This document shows, one piece after another, positions 51,824 through 59,699 of a DNA stretch of 64,000 bases. Both the position numbers and the translations under genes were made by a program. Position 1 is the first letter of the stretch, and each line of letters starts with the position of its first letter. The stretch is from Rhizobium ecuadorense (GTDB taxonomy: Bacteria > Pseudomonadota > Alphaproteobacteria > Rhizobiales > Rhizobiaceae): the NCBI RefSeq assembly GCF_001187535.1, contig NZ_LFIO01001075.1:124001-188000 (forward strand), read 5' to 3'. Below the pieces are notes generated by a model. The model saw nothing but the letters and a program-made list of their open reading frames with translations. It made no database searches and was not told where the DNA came from.

Positions 51824-52726
51824 TCAGGCGGCGGCGCCCGCACTTTTTGCCGCGCGGCGGGAAAAGCCGAGATTGTCGAGCACGGCGGAAACCAGCGGCG
51901 CACGGTTCATCGTGTAGAGATGGAACTCATGGATGCCGCGCCGGACGAGATCCTCGATCTGTTCGGCGGCGACATCGGCTGCGACCTTCGCCCGCTCCTC
52001 GGGCTTGTCGTCGAAGCCGGCGAAGCGCTCATCGAGAAAGGCCGGGATGATCGTGCCGCAGGCGCCGGCGAAACGCTTCAGCTGCGTCAGGTTCTGGATC
52101 GGCATGATACCGGGCACGACGGGGATCGAGACCCCGGCAGCGCGCACCTTCTCCAGGTAGCGCTCGAAATTGTCGTTGTCGAAGAAGAACTGTGTCAGCG
52201 CCCGGTCGGCGCCGTTATCGGCCTTGCGCTTCAGCATGTCGATATCGGCAGCCGTGTCACGGCTTTCCGGGTGCTTTTCCGGATAGGCGGAAACCGAAAT
52301 CTCGAAATCACCGACCGCCTTGAGGCCGGCCACCAGCTCGGCCGCATTGGCATAACCGCCGGGATGCGGCTGGTAGGGCGCGCCGGCGCCGCCGGGCGCA
52401 TCGCCGCGCAGCGCCACGAAATGCGTGACGCCGACTTTGCGGAACGTCTCGATCATCTGGTGCGTCTCTTCCTTCGTCGCACCGACGCAGGTCAGGTGCG
52501 AAGCGGTGGCGAGCGGCGTCTGCGACAGGAAACGCGTGACGGCAGTCAGCGTCGGGGCCTTGGTGGTGCCGCCGGCGCCATAGGTCACCGAGACGAAATC
52601 CGGGTCCCAGTCCTGCAGCTTGCTGACCGTCTCCCAGAGCTGGCCTTCCATCTCCTCCGATTTCGGCGGGAAGAATTCGAAGGAAATCCCGATGTTGCGG
52701 CCGCGTGCCTCGTTATTCAAAGCCAT
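51824..52726 (-). CDS. metF: 5,10-methylenetetrahydrofolate reductase MetF
   Basis: FAD-dependent TIM-barrel enzyme of 300 aa that makes 5-methyl-THF for methionine synthesis. Typical blocks are ISFEFFPPKSEEME, FVSVTYGAGGTT, the folate-site HLTCVGATKEE, FVALRGDAPGG and FFDNDNFERYL. The ATG at 52726 has GGAG 8 bases upstream and starts one base after the stop of the ArsR-methyltransferase gene, so the two are cotranscribed and coupled. In S. meliloti the equivalent pair is also adjacent. Confidence 0.95.
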   Translation of the reverse strand: MALNNEARGRNIGISFEFFPPKSEEMEGQLWETVSKLQDWDPDFVSVTYGAGGTTKAPTLTAVTRFLSQTPLATASHLTCVGATKEETHQMIETFRKVGVTHFVALRGDAPGGAGAPYQPHPGGYANAAELVAGLKAVGDFEISVSAYPEKHPESRDTAADIDMLKRKADNGADRALTQFFFDNDNFERYLEKVRAAGVSIPVVPGIMPIQNLTQLKRFAGACGTIIPAFLDERFAGFDDKPEERAKVAADVAAEQIEDLVRRGIHEFHLYTMNRAPLVSAVLDNLGFSRRAAKSAGAAA

Positions 52727-52727
52727 G

Positions 52728-53753
52728 TCATACTCTCCCGGCAAATGTAGGTTCGGCGCCTTCGCTTAGTTGCGAAGCCATCAGGCGCCTCGGATCGCGC
52801 GCGAGCCAGACGGTGACCGTCAACCCCTGCCCGCTTTGCTGACCCGGATGAAGGTCGACGACCTGCTCGACGTCGAGCCCGGCCCTGTGCAGCCAGTCGG
52901 ATATCGCCTGGTGCGAGAAACCGAGACGGACATGCGCATGCTCGTCGCGAAGATATTCGAGCGCGTGCGGCGCAAGGTCGATGACCACGAGCCGGCCGCC
53001 CGGCCGCAGCATGCGCGCCGCTTCCGTGATCGCAATCTCCGGCTGATCGAAGAAATGCAGCACCTGATGGATCGTCACCAGGTCGAAATCCTGGGCCTCG
53101 AACGGCAGGTTCAGGATATCGGCGTGACGGACGGTGGCCTTGGTGATGCGGGACTTGTCGAGATTGGCGCGCGCCACGCTCAGCATGTCGCGGCTGGCAT
53201 CGACACCGATCGCCCGGCGGTAAAGCCCGGAAAGAAGCTCGAGGATGCGGCCGGTGCCGGTGCCGAGATCGAGCAGCGAATCGATCGGCTGGCTGCCGAG
53301 CAACCGAATGACGGCGGCATCGACCTCTTCGTCGGCCGCGTGCAGGCGGCGAAGCTCGTCCCACTCAGCCGCATTGCGGCTGAAATAGGCCTGTGCCCGC
53401 TCGGCCCTCTGGCGCTTGACCTGCGACAGCCGCTCGCCGTCACGAAGCACGGTCGGATCGTTCTCGGAGACATGCTTCAGCAAGGCCCGCACCAGCATGG
53501 CCGCCTTTCCCTCCTGCTTGAGGCGGAAATAGGCCCAGGCGCCTTCCTGGTAGCGTTCGATCAGTTCGGCCTCGCCGAGCAGTTTCAGGTGGCGGGAGAT
53601 GCGGGGCTGGGATTGGCCGAGAATTTCGGTAAGATCGGTCACCGTCAGATCGCCGCCGTCGAGAAGCGCCAGAAGACGCAGGCGCGTGGGCTCGCCGGCC
53701 GCCTTCATGACGTCCACCAGCGCATCCAGTCCAAGCTTCAAGGGTTCGCTCAT
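52728..53753 (-). CDS. ArsR-family regulator fused to a SAM-dependent methyltransferase domain (SahR-like)
   Basis: Protein of 341 aa. Residues about 5-95 form an ArsR winged helix-turn-helix (AAGEPTRLRLLALL, GQSQPRISRHLKLL). Residues about 125-300 form a class I methyltransferase fold with motif I LLDLGTGTGRILELL and VVIDLAPHALEYL. It lacks the Cys metal box of ArsR. Coupling to metF and a perfect palindrome just upstream point to a regulator of the methionine/SAM cycle that senses SAM or SAH through the methyltransferase-like domain, as proposed for SahR in Proteobacteria. Whether the domain still methylates is unknown. Confidence 0.85.
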   Translation of the reverse strand: MSEPLKLGLDALVDVMKAAGEPTRLRLLALLDGGDLTVTDLTEILGQSQPRISRHLKLLGEAELIERYQEGAWAYFRLKQEGKAAMLVRALLKHVSENDPTVLRDGERLSQVKRQRAERAQAYFSRNAAEWDELRRLHAADEEVDAAVIRLLGSQPIDSLLDLGTGTGRILELLSGLYRRAIGVDASRDMLSVARANLDKSRITKATVRHADILNLPFEAQDFDLVTIHQVLHFFDQPEIAITEAARMLRPGGRLVVIDLAPHALEYLRDEHAHVRLGFSHQAISDWLHRAGLDVEQVVDLHPGQQSGQGLTVTVWLARDPRRLMASQLSEGAEPTFAGRV

Positions 53754-53771
53754 CTTCGATCCAATCAAGAT

Positions 53772-53787
53772 ATAAAGATATCTTTAT
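53772..53787 (-). promoter_or_regulatory. 16-bp perfect palindrome, probable operator of the ArsR-methyltransferase/metF operon
   Basis: ATAAAGATATCTTTAT is a perfect inverted repeat lying 18 bases before the start of the regulator gene. Its AT-rich sequence stands out in GC-rich DNA. ArsR-type dimers bind such short palindromes over or next to the promoter, so autoregulation of the regulator-metF operon is likely. Confidence 0.7.
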
Positions 53788-53866
53788 GTGATTTGGATGA
53801 CGGTGGCAAGCGGCAATTCGCACGCGAGCGAAATTGCCTGCTCAAATTGCGACAAGGCAGAATGTG

Positions 53867-53892
53867 AAAAAGCCCCGGTAGAACCGGGGCTT
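53867..53892 (-). terminator. intrinsic terminator after ettA
   Basis: A perfect 10-bp stem AAGCCCCGGT/ACCGGGGCTT (53870-53879 and 53883-53892), 3-base loop, followed on the minus strand by a T-run (53867-53871). It lies 23 bases past the ettA stop. Confidence 0.88.
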
Positions 53893-53915
53893 CTCGACGG
53901 CAAAAACGGCGGCGA

Positions 53916-55565
53916 TCAGCGTGTCAGGCGCTTATGGGCCTGGCTGCCCGGGTTGAGGGCATCGGGACCAAGGCGGCGAACCTTGTCCTGCTCATAATCC
54001 TCGAAGTTGCCTTCGAACCATTCGACATGGCCTTCGCCTTCGAAAGCCAGGATGTGCGTCGCCAGGCGGTCGAGGAACATGCGATCGTGGCTGATGATGA
54101 TGGCGCATCCGGCAAACGCCTCAAGCGCGCTTTCGAGCGCACCCAAGGTTTCCGTATCGAGGTCGTTGGTCGGTTCGTCGAGCAGCAGAACGTTGCCACC
54201 TGCCTTCAGCATCTTGGCAAGGTGAACGCGGTTGCGCTGGCCGCCGGAGAGGTTGCCGACCTTCTGCTGCTGATCGCCGCCCTTGAAGTTGAAGGCGCCG
54301 CAATAGGCGCGGGAGTTCATATCGAACTTGCCGAGCTTGATGACTTCGGCGCCGCCCGAGATTTCCTCCCAGACGGTCTTGCTGCCGTCAAGTGCATCGC
54401 GGCTTTGGTCGACATAACCGAGATGGACCGTCTCGCCGATGCGGACCGATCCTGCATCAGGCTTTTCCTGGCCGGTGATCATGCGGAACAGCGTCGTCTT
54501 GCCGGCGCCGTTCGGGCCGATGATGCCGACGATGCCACCCGGCGGCAGCTTGATCGACAGGTCGTTGATCAGCGTGCGGCCTTCGAAGCCCTTGGTGATG
54601 CCTTCCATCTCGATGACCACCTGGCCGAGCCGCTCGCTGACCGGGATGATGATCTGGGCGTCGCCAGGGCGCTGCTTTTCGGCCGCCTCCACCAGCTGTT
54701 CGTAAGACTTGATACGCGCCTTGGATTTGGCCTGACGCGCCTTCGGGCTGGAGGCGATCCATTCCTGTTCGCGGCTGATCGCCTTCTGGCGGCCGGCCTC
54801 TTCCCGGTTTTCCTGCTGCATGCGCTTGGCCTTGGCGAGCAGGTAGGCCGAGTAATTGCCTTCGTAGGGAATGCCGCGGCCGCGGTCGAGTTCGAGGATC
54901 CAGCCGGTGACGTTGTCGAGGAAGTAGCGATCGTGAGTGATCATCATCACGGCACCCGGATAGTCGCGCAGATGCTTTTCGAGCCAGGCAATCGTCTCGG
55001 CGTCGAGATGGTTGGTCGGTTCGTCGAGCAGCAGCAGATCCGGCTGCGAAAGCAGCAGGCGGCAGAGCGCGATACGGCGGCGCTCGCCACCGGAAAGGCT
55101 GGTGACATCGGCGTCGCGCGGCGGGCAGCGCAGCGCTTCCATCGCCATCTCGACCTGGCTTTCCAGATCCCAGAGGTTCTGGCTGTCGATGATGTCCTGA
55201 AGCTTGGCTCCCTCTTCCGCCGTCTCGTCGGAATAGTTCATCATCAGTTCATTGTAGCGCTCGAGCACCGCCGTCTTCTTGGCAACGCCTTCCATGACGT
55301 TTTCGAACACCGTCTTGTTGGGATCGATGTGCGGCTCCTGTTCGAGATAACCGACCGTGGCACCCTCGGCGAGCCAGGCTTCGCCGGTATACTCCTTGTC
55401 CTGGCCGGCGATGATGCGCAGCACAGTGGATTTACCGGCGCCGTTCGGCCCGAGAATACCGATCTTGGCATCCGGGTAGAAGGAAAGGTGGATGTTCTCC
55501 AGGATCTTCTTGTTGCCATAGGCCTTGTTGAGGCCGGACATATGATAGATGAACTGACGTGCCAT
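53916..55565 (-). CDS. ettA: energy-dependent translational throttle protein EttA (ABC-F)
   Basis: Cytosolic ABC-F ATPase of 549 aa that binds the ribosomal E site and gates entry into elongation according to ATP/ADP. It has two ABC cassettes: Walker A GPNGAGKST (near residue 40) and again GPNGAGKTTLF (near 355), signatures LSGGERRRIAL and LSGGQRNRVHL, and Walker B LLLDEPTNHLD and LLLDEPTNDLD. An arm insertion and the linker (PtIM) with RQAKSKARIKSYEQL are present. Length and motifs match EttA closely. Confidence 0.95.
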   Translation of the reverse strand: MARQFIYHMSGLNKAYGNKKILENIHLSFYPDAKIGILGPNGAGKSTVLRIIAGQDKEYTGEAWLAEGATVGYLEQEPHIDPNKTVFENVMEGVAKKTAVLERYNELMMNYSDETAEEGAKLQDIIDSQNLWDLESQVEMAMEALRCPPRDADVTSLSGGERRRIALCRLLLSQPDLLLLDEPTNHLDAETIAWLEKHLRDYPGAVMMITHDRYFLDNVTGWILELDRGRGIPYEGNYSAYLLAKAKRMQQENREEAGRQKAISREQEWIASSPKARQAKSKARIKSYEQLVEAAEKQRPGDAQIIIPVSERLGQVVIEMEGITKGFEGRTLINDLSIKLPPGGIVGIIGPNGAGKTTLFRMITGQEKPDAGSVRIGETVHLGYVDQSRDALDGSKTVWEEISGGAEVIKLGKFDMNSRAYCGAFNFKGGDQQQKVGNLSGGQRNRVHLAKMLKAGGNVLLLDEPTNDLDTETLGALESALEAFAGCAIIISHDRMFLDRLATHILAFEGEGHVEWFEGNFEDYEQDKVRRLGPDALNPGSQAHKRLTR

Positions 55566-55664
55566 GACTGCGCTGCTCCGGGCGGGAAACTTCGATCGTG
55601 CCGCTATGTAGGCGAAACAGCGCCTGCGGGCAACGCCGAAACCCGGTTTACGCAGGATTTCCGG

Positions 55665-56405
55665 TCAGAAGCCCGCAGCGTCGACGACGCCCTCGTCGCA
55701 GCCGAACGTCGTTTTTCCCGCCCCCTGGATCAGATCGCCAAGCCCGGTGCCTTTCGCCGACGCCGCCCCGGCGGCCTCCGAAAGCCCGATCGTCAACCCG
55801 CTGACCATCTTGACATTGCCGACCCGTCGGCAGCTCATCTTGACGCGGTCGCCGGCACCCGGCCCGAAGCTCTTGTCGAAAGCCGCCTTGATCGCCTCGG
55901 CCTTAACAGGCTTGCCGATATTGGCGGCGAAGAGATCGCGCACGGCCGAGGTGTTGAGCGCGCCGAGAAGATGTACGCCAACGCCGAAATAATCCTCGGC
56001 GCTCATTTTCGTGCAGGTGCCGTGCTTGACCCATTCATGCCGTTCCAGGCCGGATTGCGTGCCGGGCATCGCTTTTGCCAGCGCCGCCTGCGTCTCGGCC
56101 GACAGCGTGACCGCCGGCAATGTGCTCCACTTGCCATCCTTGTCGGCGGCCTTTTGCTCGGCGCTCACGCCGCAATAATTCTGTCGCATCGGCCAGAGCC
56201 CGTGCAACGAAAAATTCGTCGCGTCGGGGCGCTCGCCGGTCTGGCTCGCACATTCGGCCTTCTTCTGGTTCGTCTGGCAAAAGGCCGGCTGCCAGCTTGC
56301 CGAAAGAATAAAGCGGGTCGCCCCACTGCCCTCCTGCGCGAAAGCGCCACCGGCAAGAACCATCGATACGGCGAACGCCGCGCTACGCAACTGCATGCTG
56401 CTCAT
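55665..56405 (-). CDS. ribonuclease T2 family protein
   Basis: Exported RNase of 246 aa. The signal peptide ends at GGAFA-QE (about residue 25). Both catalytic segments are intact: CAS-I FSLHGLWP and CAS-II RHEWVKHGTC, each with the active-site His. Several cysteines (FCQTN, AECAS, NYCGV, GTCTK, MSCRR, FGCDE) probably form disulphides in the periplasm. The ATG at 56405 has GGGGGTT upstream. Bacterial T2 enzymes degrade RNA in the periplasm for nucleotide scavenging. It is divergent from the hydrolase at 56565. Confidence 0.92.
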   Translation of the reverse strand: MSSMQLRSAAFAVSMVLAGGAFAQEGSGATRFILSASWQPAFCQTNQKKAECASQTGERPDATNFSLHGLWPMRQNYCGVSAEQKAADKDGKWSTLPAVTLSAETQAALAKAMPGTQSGLERHEWVKHGTCTKMSAEDYFGVGVHLLGALNTSAVRDLFAANIGKPVKAEAIKAAFDKSFGPGAGDRVKMSCRRVGNVKMVSGLTIGLSEAAGAASAKGTGLGDLIQGAGKTTFGCDEGVVDAAGF

Positions 56406-56564
56406 TTCAACCCCCAAAAAAGAACAATACAGGAACAAATAAGCACGAAGATTAAAAGCCCGCAACCCTGAATCGTGGCAGGAACGCAATTTGTTATCGG
56501 ATAGCCCCGGAACCGGTGTTGCTTTTGGGCGGCGATCTGGTCTGTTGCCGCGAGGAGGATCCAG

Positions 56565-57509
56565 ATGTTTTCTGAAACGCAATGGCTCGCCGCGCCGGGC
56601 GCGTCGCTCGCCTATCATCATGCCGAGGCCGCCGGCCCGGCCCGCGGCATCCTGTTGATATCACACGGCCTCGCCGAACATTCGAAACGCTATCGCGCCT
56701 TTGCCGAGGCGATGGCGGCGCGCGGCTATCATGTCTACGCCCATGACCACCGCGGCCACGGCGAGACGACGGCGCCCGACGCGCCGATCGGCTGCTTCGC
56801 CCGGCGGGACGGCGTCGAAAAAGTGATCGGCGACGTCCTTGCCATGCGCGCCCATGCGCTCTCGCGCCATCCCGGCCTGCCGGTGATCCTCTTCGGCCAT
56901 TCGATGGGGGGCCTGATCGCCCTCAATGCCGCGGTCACGGCGCCTTCCGATTTCGACGCCGTCGCCGTCTGGAATTCGAATTTCGCCGTCGGCCTTGCCG
57001 GCCGCGCCGCCCAGGCGATCCTGCTTGCCGAACGCATGCTGAAGGGCTCCGACGTGCCGAGCGGCCTGTTGCCGAAACTCACCTTCGCAGCGTGGGGGAA
57101 ATCGATCCCCGCCCACCGCACCGAGTTCGACTGGCTGTCGCGCCGTCCCGATGAAGTCGACAAATATATCGCCGATCCGCTCTGCGGCTTCGACGCCTCG
57201 GTCTCGCTCTGGCTCGATCTCTTCGAACTGACGTTTCGCGCACCGCAGAAGCTTCATCTGGATCGGCTGCCCCGCGACCTGCCGTTCCACCTCGTCGGCG
57301 GCGGAGAAGACCCGGCGACGGAGCGCGGAAAAGCCGTGCTCTGGCTGTCAAACCATTTGAAAGCCAGCGGTTTCTCTCGTATCAGCACTGAGATATATCA
57401 GGACATGCGGCACGAAACGCTGAATGAGATCGGCGCGGATGCTGCAACCGCCGCCTTCGCGGACTGGTGCGACGAGGCCGTCGCCAGATTGCAAACGGCA
57501 AGATCCTGA
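56565..57509 (+). CDS. alpha/beta hydrolase, monoacylglycerol-lipase-like
   Basis: Hydrolase of 314 aa in the serine aminopeptidase S33 / lysophospholipase fold. It has the oxyanion-loop region LLISHGLAEHSKRY, YAHDHRGHGET, and the nucleophile elbow FGHSMGG; the Asp and His lie further on, the latter probably in DMRHETLNE. No signal peptide. SD GAGGAGGA is 6-9 bases before the ATG. It starts a run of four same-strand genes with short gaps (17, 16 and -4 bases), so it may be the first gene of an operon. Confidence 0.88.
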   Translation: MFSETQWLAAPGASLAYHHAEAAGPARGILLISHGLAEHSKRYRAFAEAMAARGYHVYAHDHRGHGETTAPDAPIGCFARRDGVEKVIGDVLAMRAHALSRHPGLPVILFGHSMGGLIALNAAVTAPSDFDAVAVWNSNFAVGLAGRAAQAILLAERMLKGSDVPSGLLPKLTFAAWGKSIPAHRTEFDWLSRRPDEVDKYIADPLCGFDASVSLWLDLFELTFRAPQKLHLDRLPRDLPFHLVGGGEDPATERGKAVLWLSNHLKASGFSRISTEIYQDMRHETLNEIGADAATAAFADWCDEAVARLQTARS

Positions 57510-57526
57510 GCCAGAGAGATTTCATC

Positions 57527-58483
57527 ATGAGCAGCACCTCCGCCCGCCCCGTTTCCTCAGCCTCCGAGGTGACGACGGGGCTTGCGCTGATGTTCCTTTC
57601 GGTGATGTTCTCGCCGCTGATCGATATCTTCGCCAAGCTCGCCGTCGTCACCATCCCCTCCGCTGAAGTCACCGCCGGCCGTTTCGTCGTGCAGGCGCTG
57701 TGCATGCTGCCGATCGTCATATGGCGGCGCACCTTTGCCGATTTCTCCTGGCGCCAGAGCCTGTTCCATGCCATCCGCGGCTTGATCATCACCGTCTCGA
57801 TGATCTCGTTCGTCACCACGCTGAAATACATGGCGGTCGCCGACGCGATTGCGATCTTTTTCGTCGAGCCGATCATGGTGACGATCCTCGGCGGCATCTT
57901 TCTCAAGGAGACGATCGGCTGGCGGCGTTATACCGCCTGCGGCGTCGGCTTTTTCGGGGCGATGCTGATCATCCAGCCGAGTTTCCAGGAGGTCGGCTAT
58001 ATCGCCCTCCTGCCCGTCGTCAGCGCGCTCTGCATCGCGACCTTCGTGCTGATGACCCGCGTCCTGTCGCACCGGGAAGACCCCTGGGCGATGCAGTTCC
58101 AGATGGGCATCTGGGGCCTCCTCTTCTGCACCATCCTGCTTTTTGCCGGCGAAGGAAGCGGCTCCGATCTCTTTGATCCCGTCATGCCCGAAGGCAGCGC
58201 CTGGTTCTACGTCGCCGGCGTCGGCGCCATGGCCGCAATTGCGGGCATCTTCGGCGTCTATGCCTATCGCACCGCACCCGCCTCGACGCTGGCGCCGCTG
58301 CAATATTTCGAAATCGTCTCGGCGACGATCTTTGCCTGGCTGGTTTTCGGCGACTTTCCGGATGCGATCAAATGGCTCGGCATCGCCATCATCATGGCAT
58401 CGGGCTTGTACATCATCTGGCGCGAGCGCCGCTTTGCTTCAAAGCCTGTATCCGATACATCTGAGGCGACGCTGGTGCCGTAA
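57527..58483 (+). CDS. EamA/DMT superfamily transporter
   Basis: Inner-membrane protein of 318 aa with ten predicted helices and two EamA repeats (IDIFAKLAVVTIPSAEVTAGR in the first, GVYAYRTAPASTLAPLQYFE in the second). It resembles RarD/S-adenosylmethionine-type DMT proteins, but substrate choice is not readable. It lies 17 bases after the hydrolase and 16 before the CoA-transferase. SD AGAGAG is 8 bases before the ATG at 57527. Confidence 0.87.
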   Translation: MSSTSARPVSSASEVTTGLALMFLSVMFSPLIDIFAKLAVVTIPSAEVTAGRFVVQALCMLPIVIWRRTFADFSWRQSLFHAIRGLIITVSMISFVTTLKYMAVADAIAIFFVEPIMVTILGGIFLKETIGWRRYTACGVGFFGAMLIIQPSFQEVGYIALLPVVSALCIATFVLMTRVLSHREDPWAMQFQMGIWGLLFCTILLFAGEGSGSDLFDPVMPEGSAWFYVAGVGAMAAIAGIFGVYAYRTAPASTLAPLQYFEIVSATIFAWLVFGDFPDAIKWLGIAIIMASGLYIIWRERRFASKPVSDTSEATLVP

Positions 58484-58499
58484 AAATCGACGAGGGAAT

Positions 58500-59699
58500 A
58501 TGACGCAGACCACGAAAAGGCCGCCGCTTGCAGGCATCCGGGTGATTGAGCTTGCCCGCGTGCTGGCCGGCCCGTGGGCGGGGCAGATACTCGCCGATCT
58601 CGGCGCCGACGTCATCAAGGTCGAAAACCCCGACGGCGGCGACGATACGCGCCAATGGGGTCCGCCCTTCGTCGAAGGCGCCGACGGCGACAATCTTTCG
58701 GCCGCCTATTACCACGCCGCCAATCGCGGCAAACGCTCCGTCACCGCCGACCTGAGAAGCCCCGAAGGCCAGGAGCTCGTCCGCCGCCTGGTTGCGTCAG
58801 CCGATGTGGTGATCGAGAATTTCAAGCTCGGCGGCCTCGTCAAATACGGGCTCGACTACGACAGCCTGCGCAAGGTGAACCCGAAACTCGTCTATTGCTC
58901 GATCACCGGCTTCGGCCAGACCGGCCCTTACGCCAGCCTCGCCGGCTATGATTACATCGTCCAGGGCATGTCCGGCTTCATGTCGATCACCGGCGAGCCG
59001 GACGGCCAGCCGATGAAGGCGGGCGTGGCGATCGCCGATATCTTCACCGGCATCTATGCCGTCTCGGCGATAGAGGCCGCCCTGATCCACGCGCTCAAGT
59101 CGGGCGAAGGCCAGCTCGTCGACATGGCCCTGCTCGATGTGCAATCGGCCGTGCTGGCCAATCAGAACATGAATTACCTGGTCTCCGGCACAGCACCCAC
59201 CCGCCTCGGCAATGCCCATCCGAATATCTCGCCCTATGAGGTCGTGCCGGCGGCGGACGGTTATCTTATCCTCGCAGTTGGAAACGACGGCCAGTTTCGC
59301 CGCCTCTGCAGCATTCTCAGCCTGGATGCGATTGCCGGCGACGAACGTTTCGCCACCAACAAGGCCCGGGTCGCCAATCGCGGCGAGGTTCGCCGTCTCA
59401 TCTCCACCGAGACGCTGAAATGGCAGAAGGCGGATCTGTTGAAGGCCTGCGAGGAGAATGGGGTTCCCGCCGGCCCGATCAACACGATCGAAGAGATGTT
59501 CGCCGACCCTCAGGTACGAGCCCGCGGCCTGCGCATCGACCTTGCGGATGCCGCCGGCACCGTCATCCCGGGGGTCAGGACGCCGGTGGTGCTGTCGGAG
59601 ACACCGTTGCGTTACACCAGGCCGAGCCCGCGTCTCGGCGAACACACCGAAGAAATTCTGGCGGAACTCGCCGAGCGCGAGAGGAAGGCATCGTCATGA
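58500..59699 (+). CDS. CoA-transferase family III (CaiB/BaiF) protein
   Basis: Protein of 399 aa that should move CoA between carboxylic acids by the class III mechanism. Visible are GIRVIELARVLAGPWAGQ, DLGADVIKVENPDGGDDTR and the nucleophile Asp region LVDMALLDVQSAVLANQ. The fold is the interlocked dimer of formyl-CoA:oxalate and carnitine CoA-transferases. It overlaps the next gene, a ThDP enzyme, by 4 bases (ATGA). The acid substrate is not known. Confidence 0.9.
   Translation: MTQTTKRPPLAGIRVIELARVLAGPWAGQILADLGADVIKVENPDGGDDTRQWGPPFVEGADGDNLSAAYYHAANRGKRSVTADLRSPEGQELVRRLVASADVVIENFKLGGLVKYGLDYDSLRKVNPKLVYCSITGFGQTGPYASLAGYDYIVQGMSGFMSITGEPDGQPMKAGVAIADIFTGIYAVSAIEAALIHALKSGEGQLVDMALLDVQSAVLANQNMNYLVSGTAPTRLGNAHPNISPYEVVPAADGYLILAVGNDGQFRRLCSILSLDAIAGDERFATNKARVANRGEVRRLISTETLKWQKADLLKACEENGVPAGPINTIEEMFADPQVRARGLRIDLADAAGTVIPGVRTPVVLSETPLRYTRPSPRLGEHTEEILAELAERERKASS

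Noticed and set aside
53934..56471. 845-codon plus-strand frame antisense to ettA and RNase T2
   Set aside because: It is a shadow of two strong genes; the translation shows no domain and crosses the intergenic region without a start signal.
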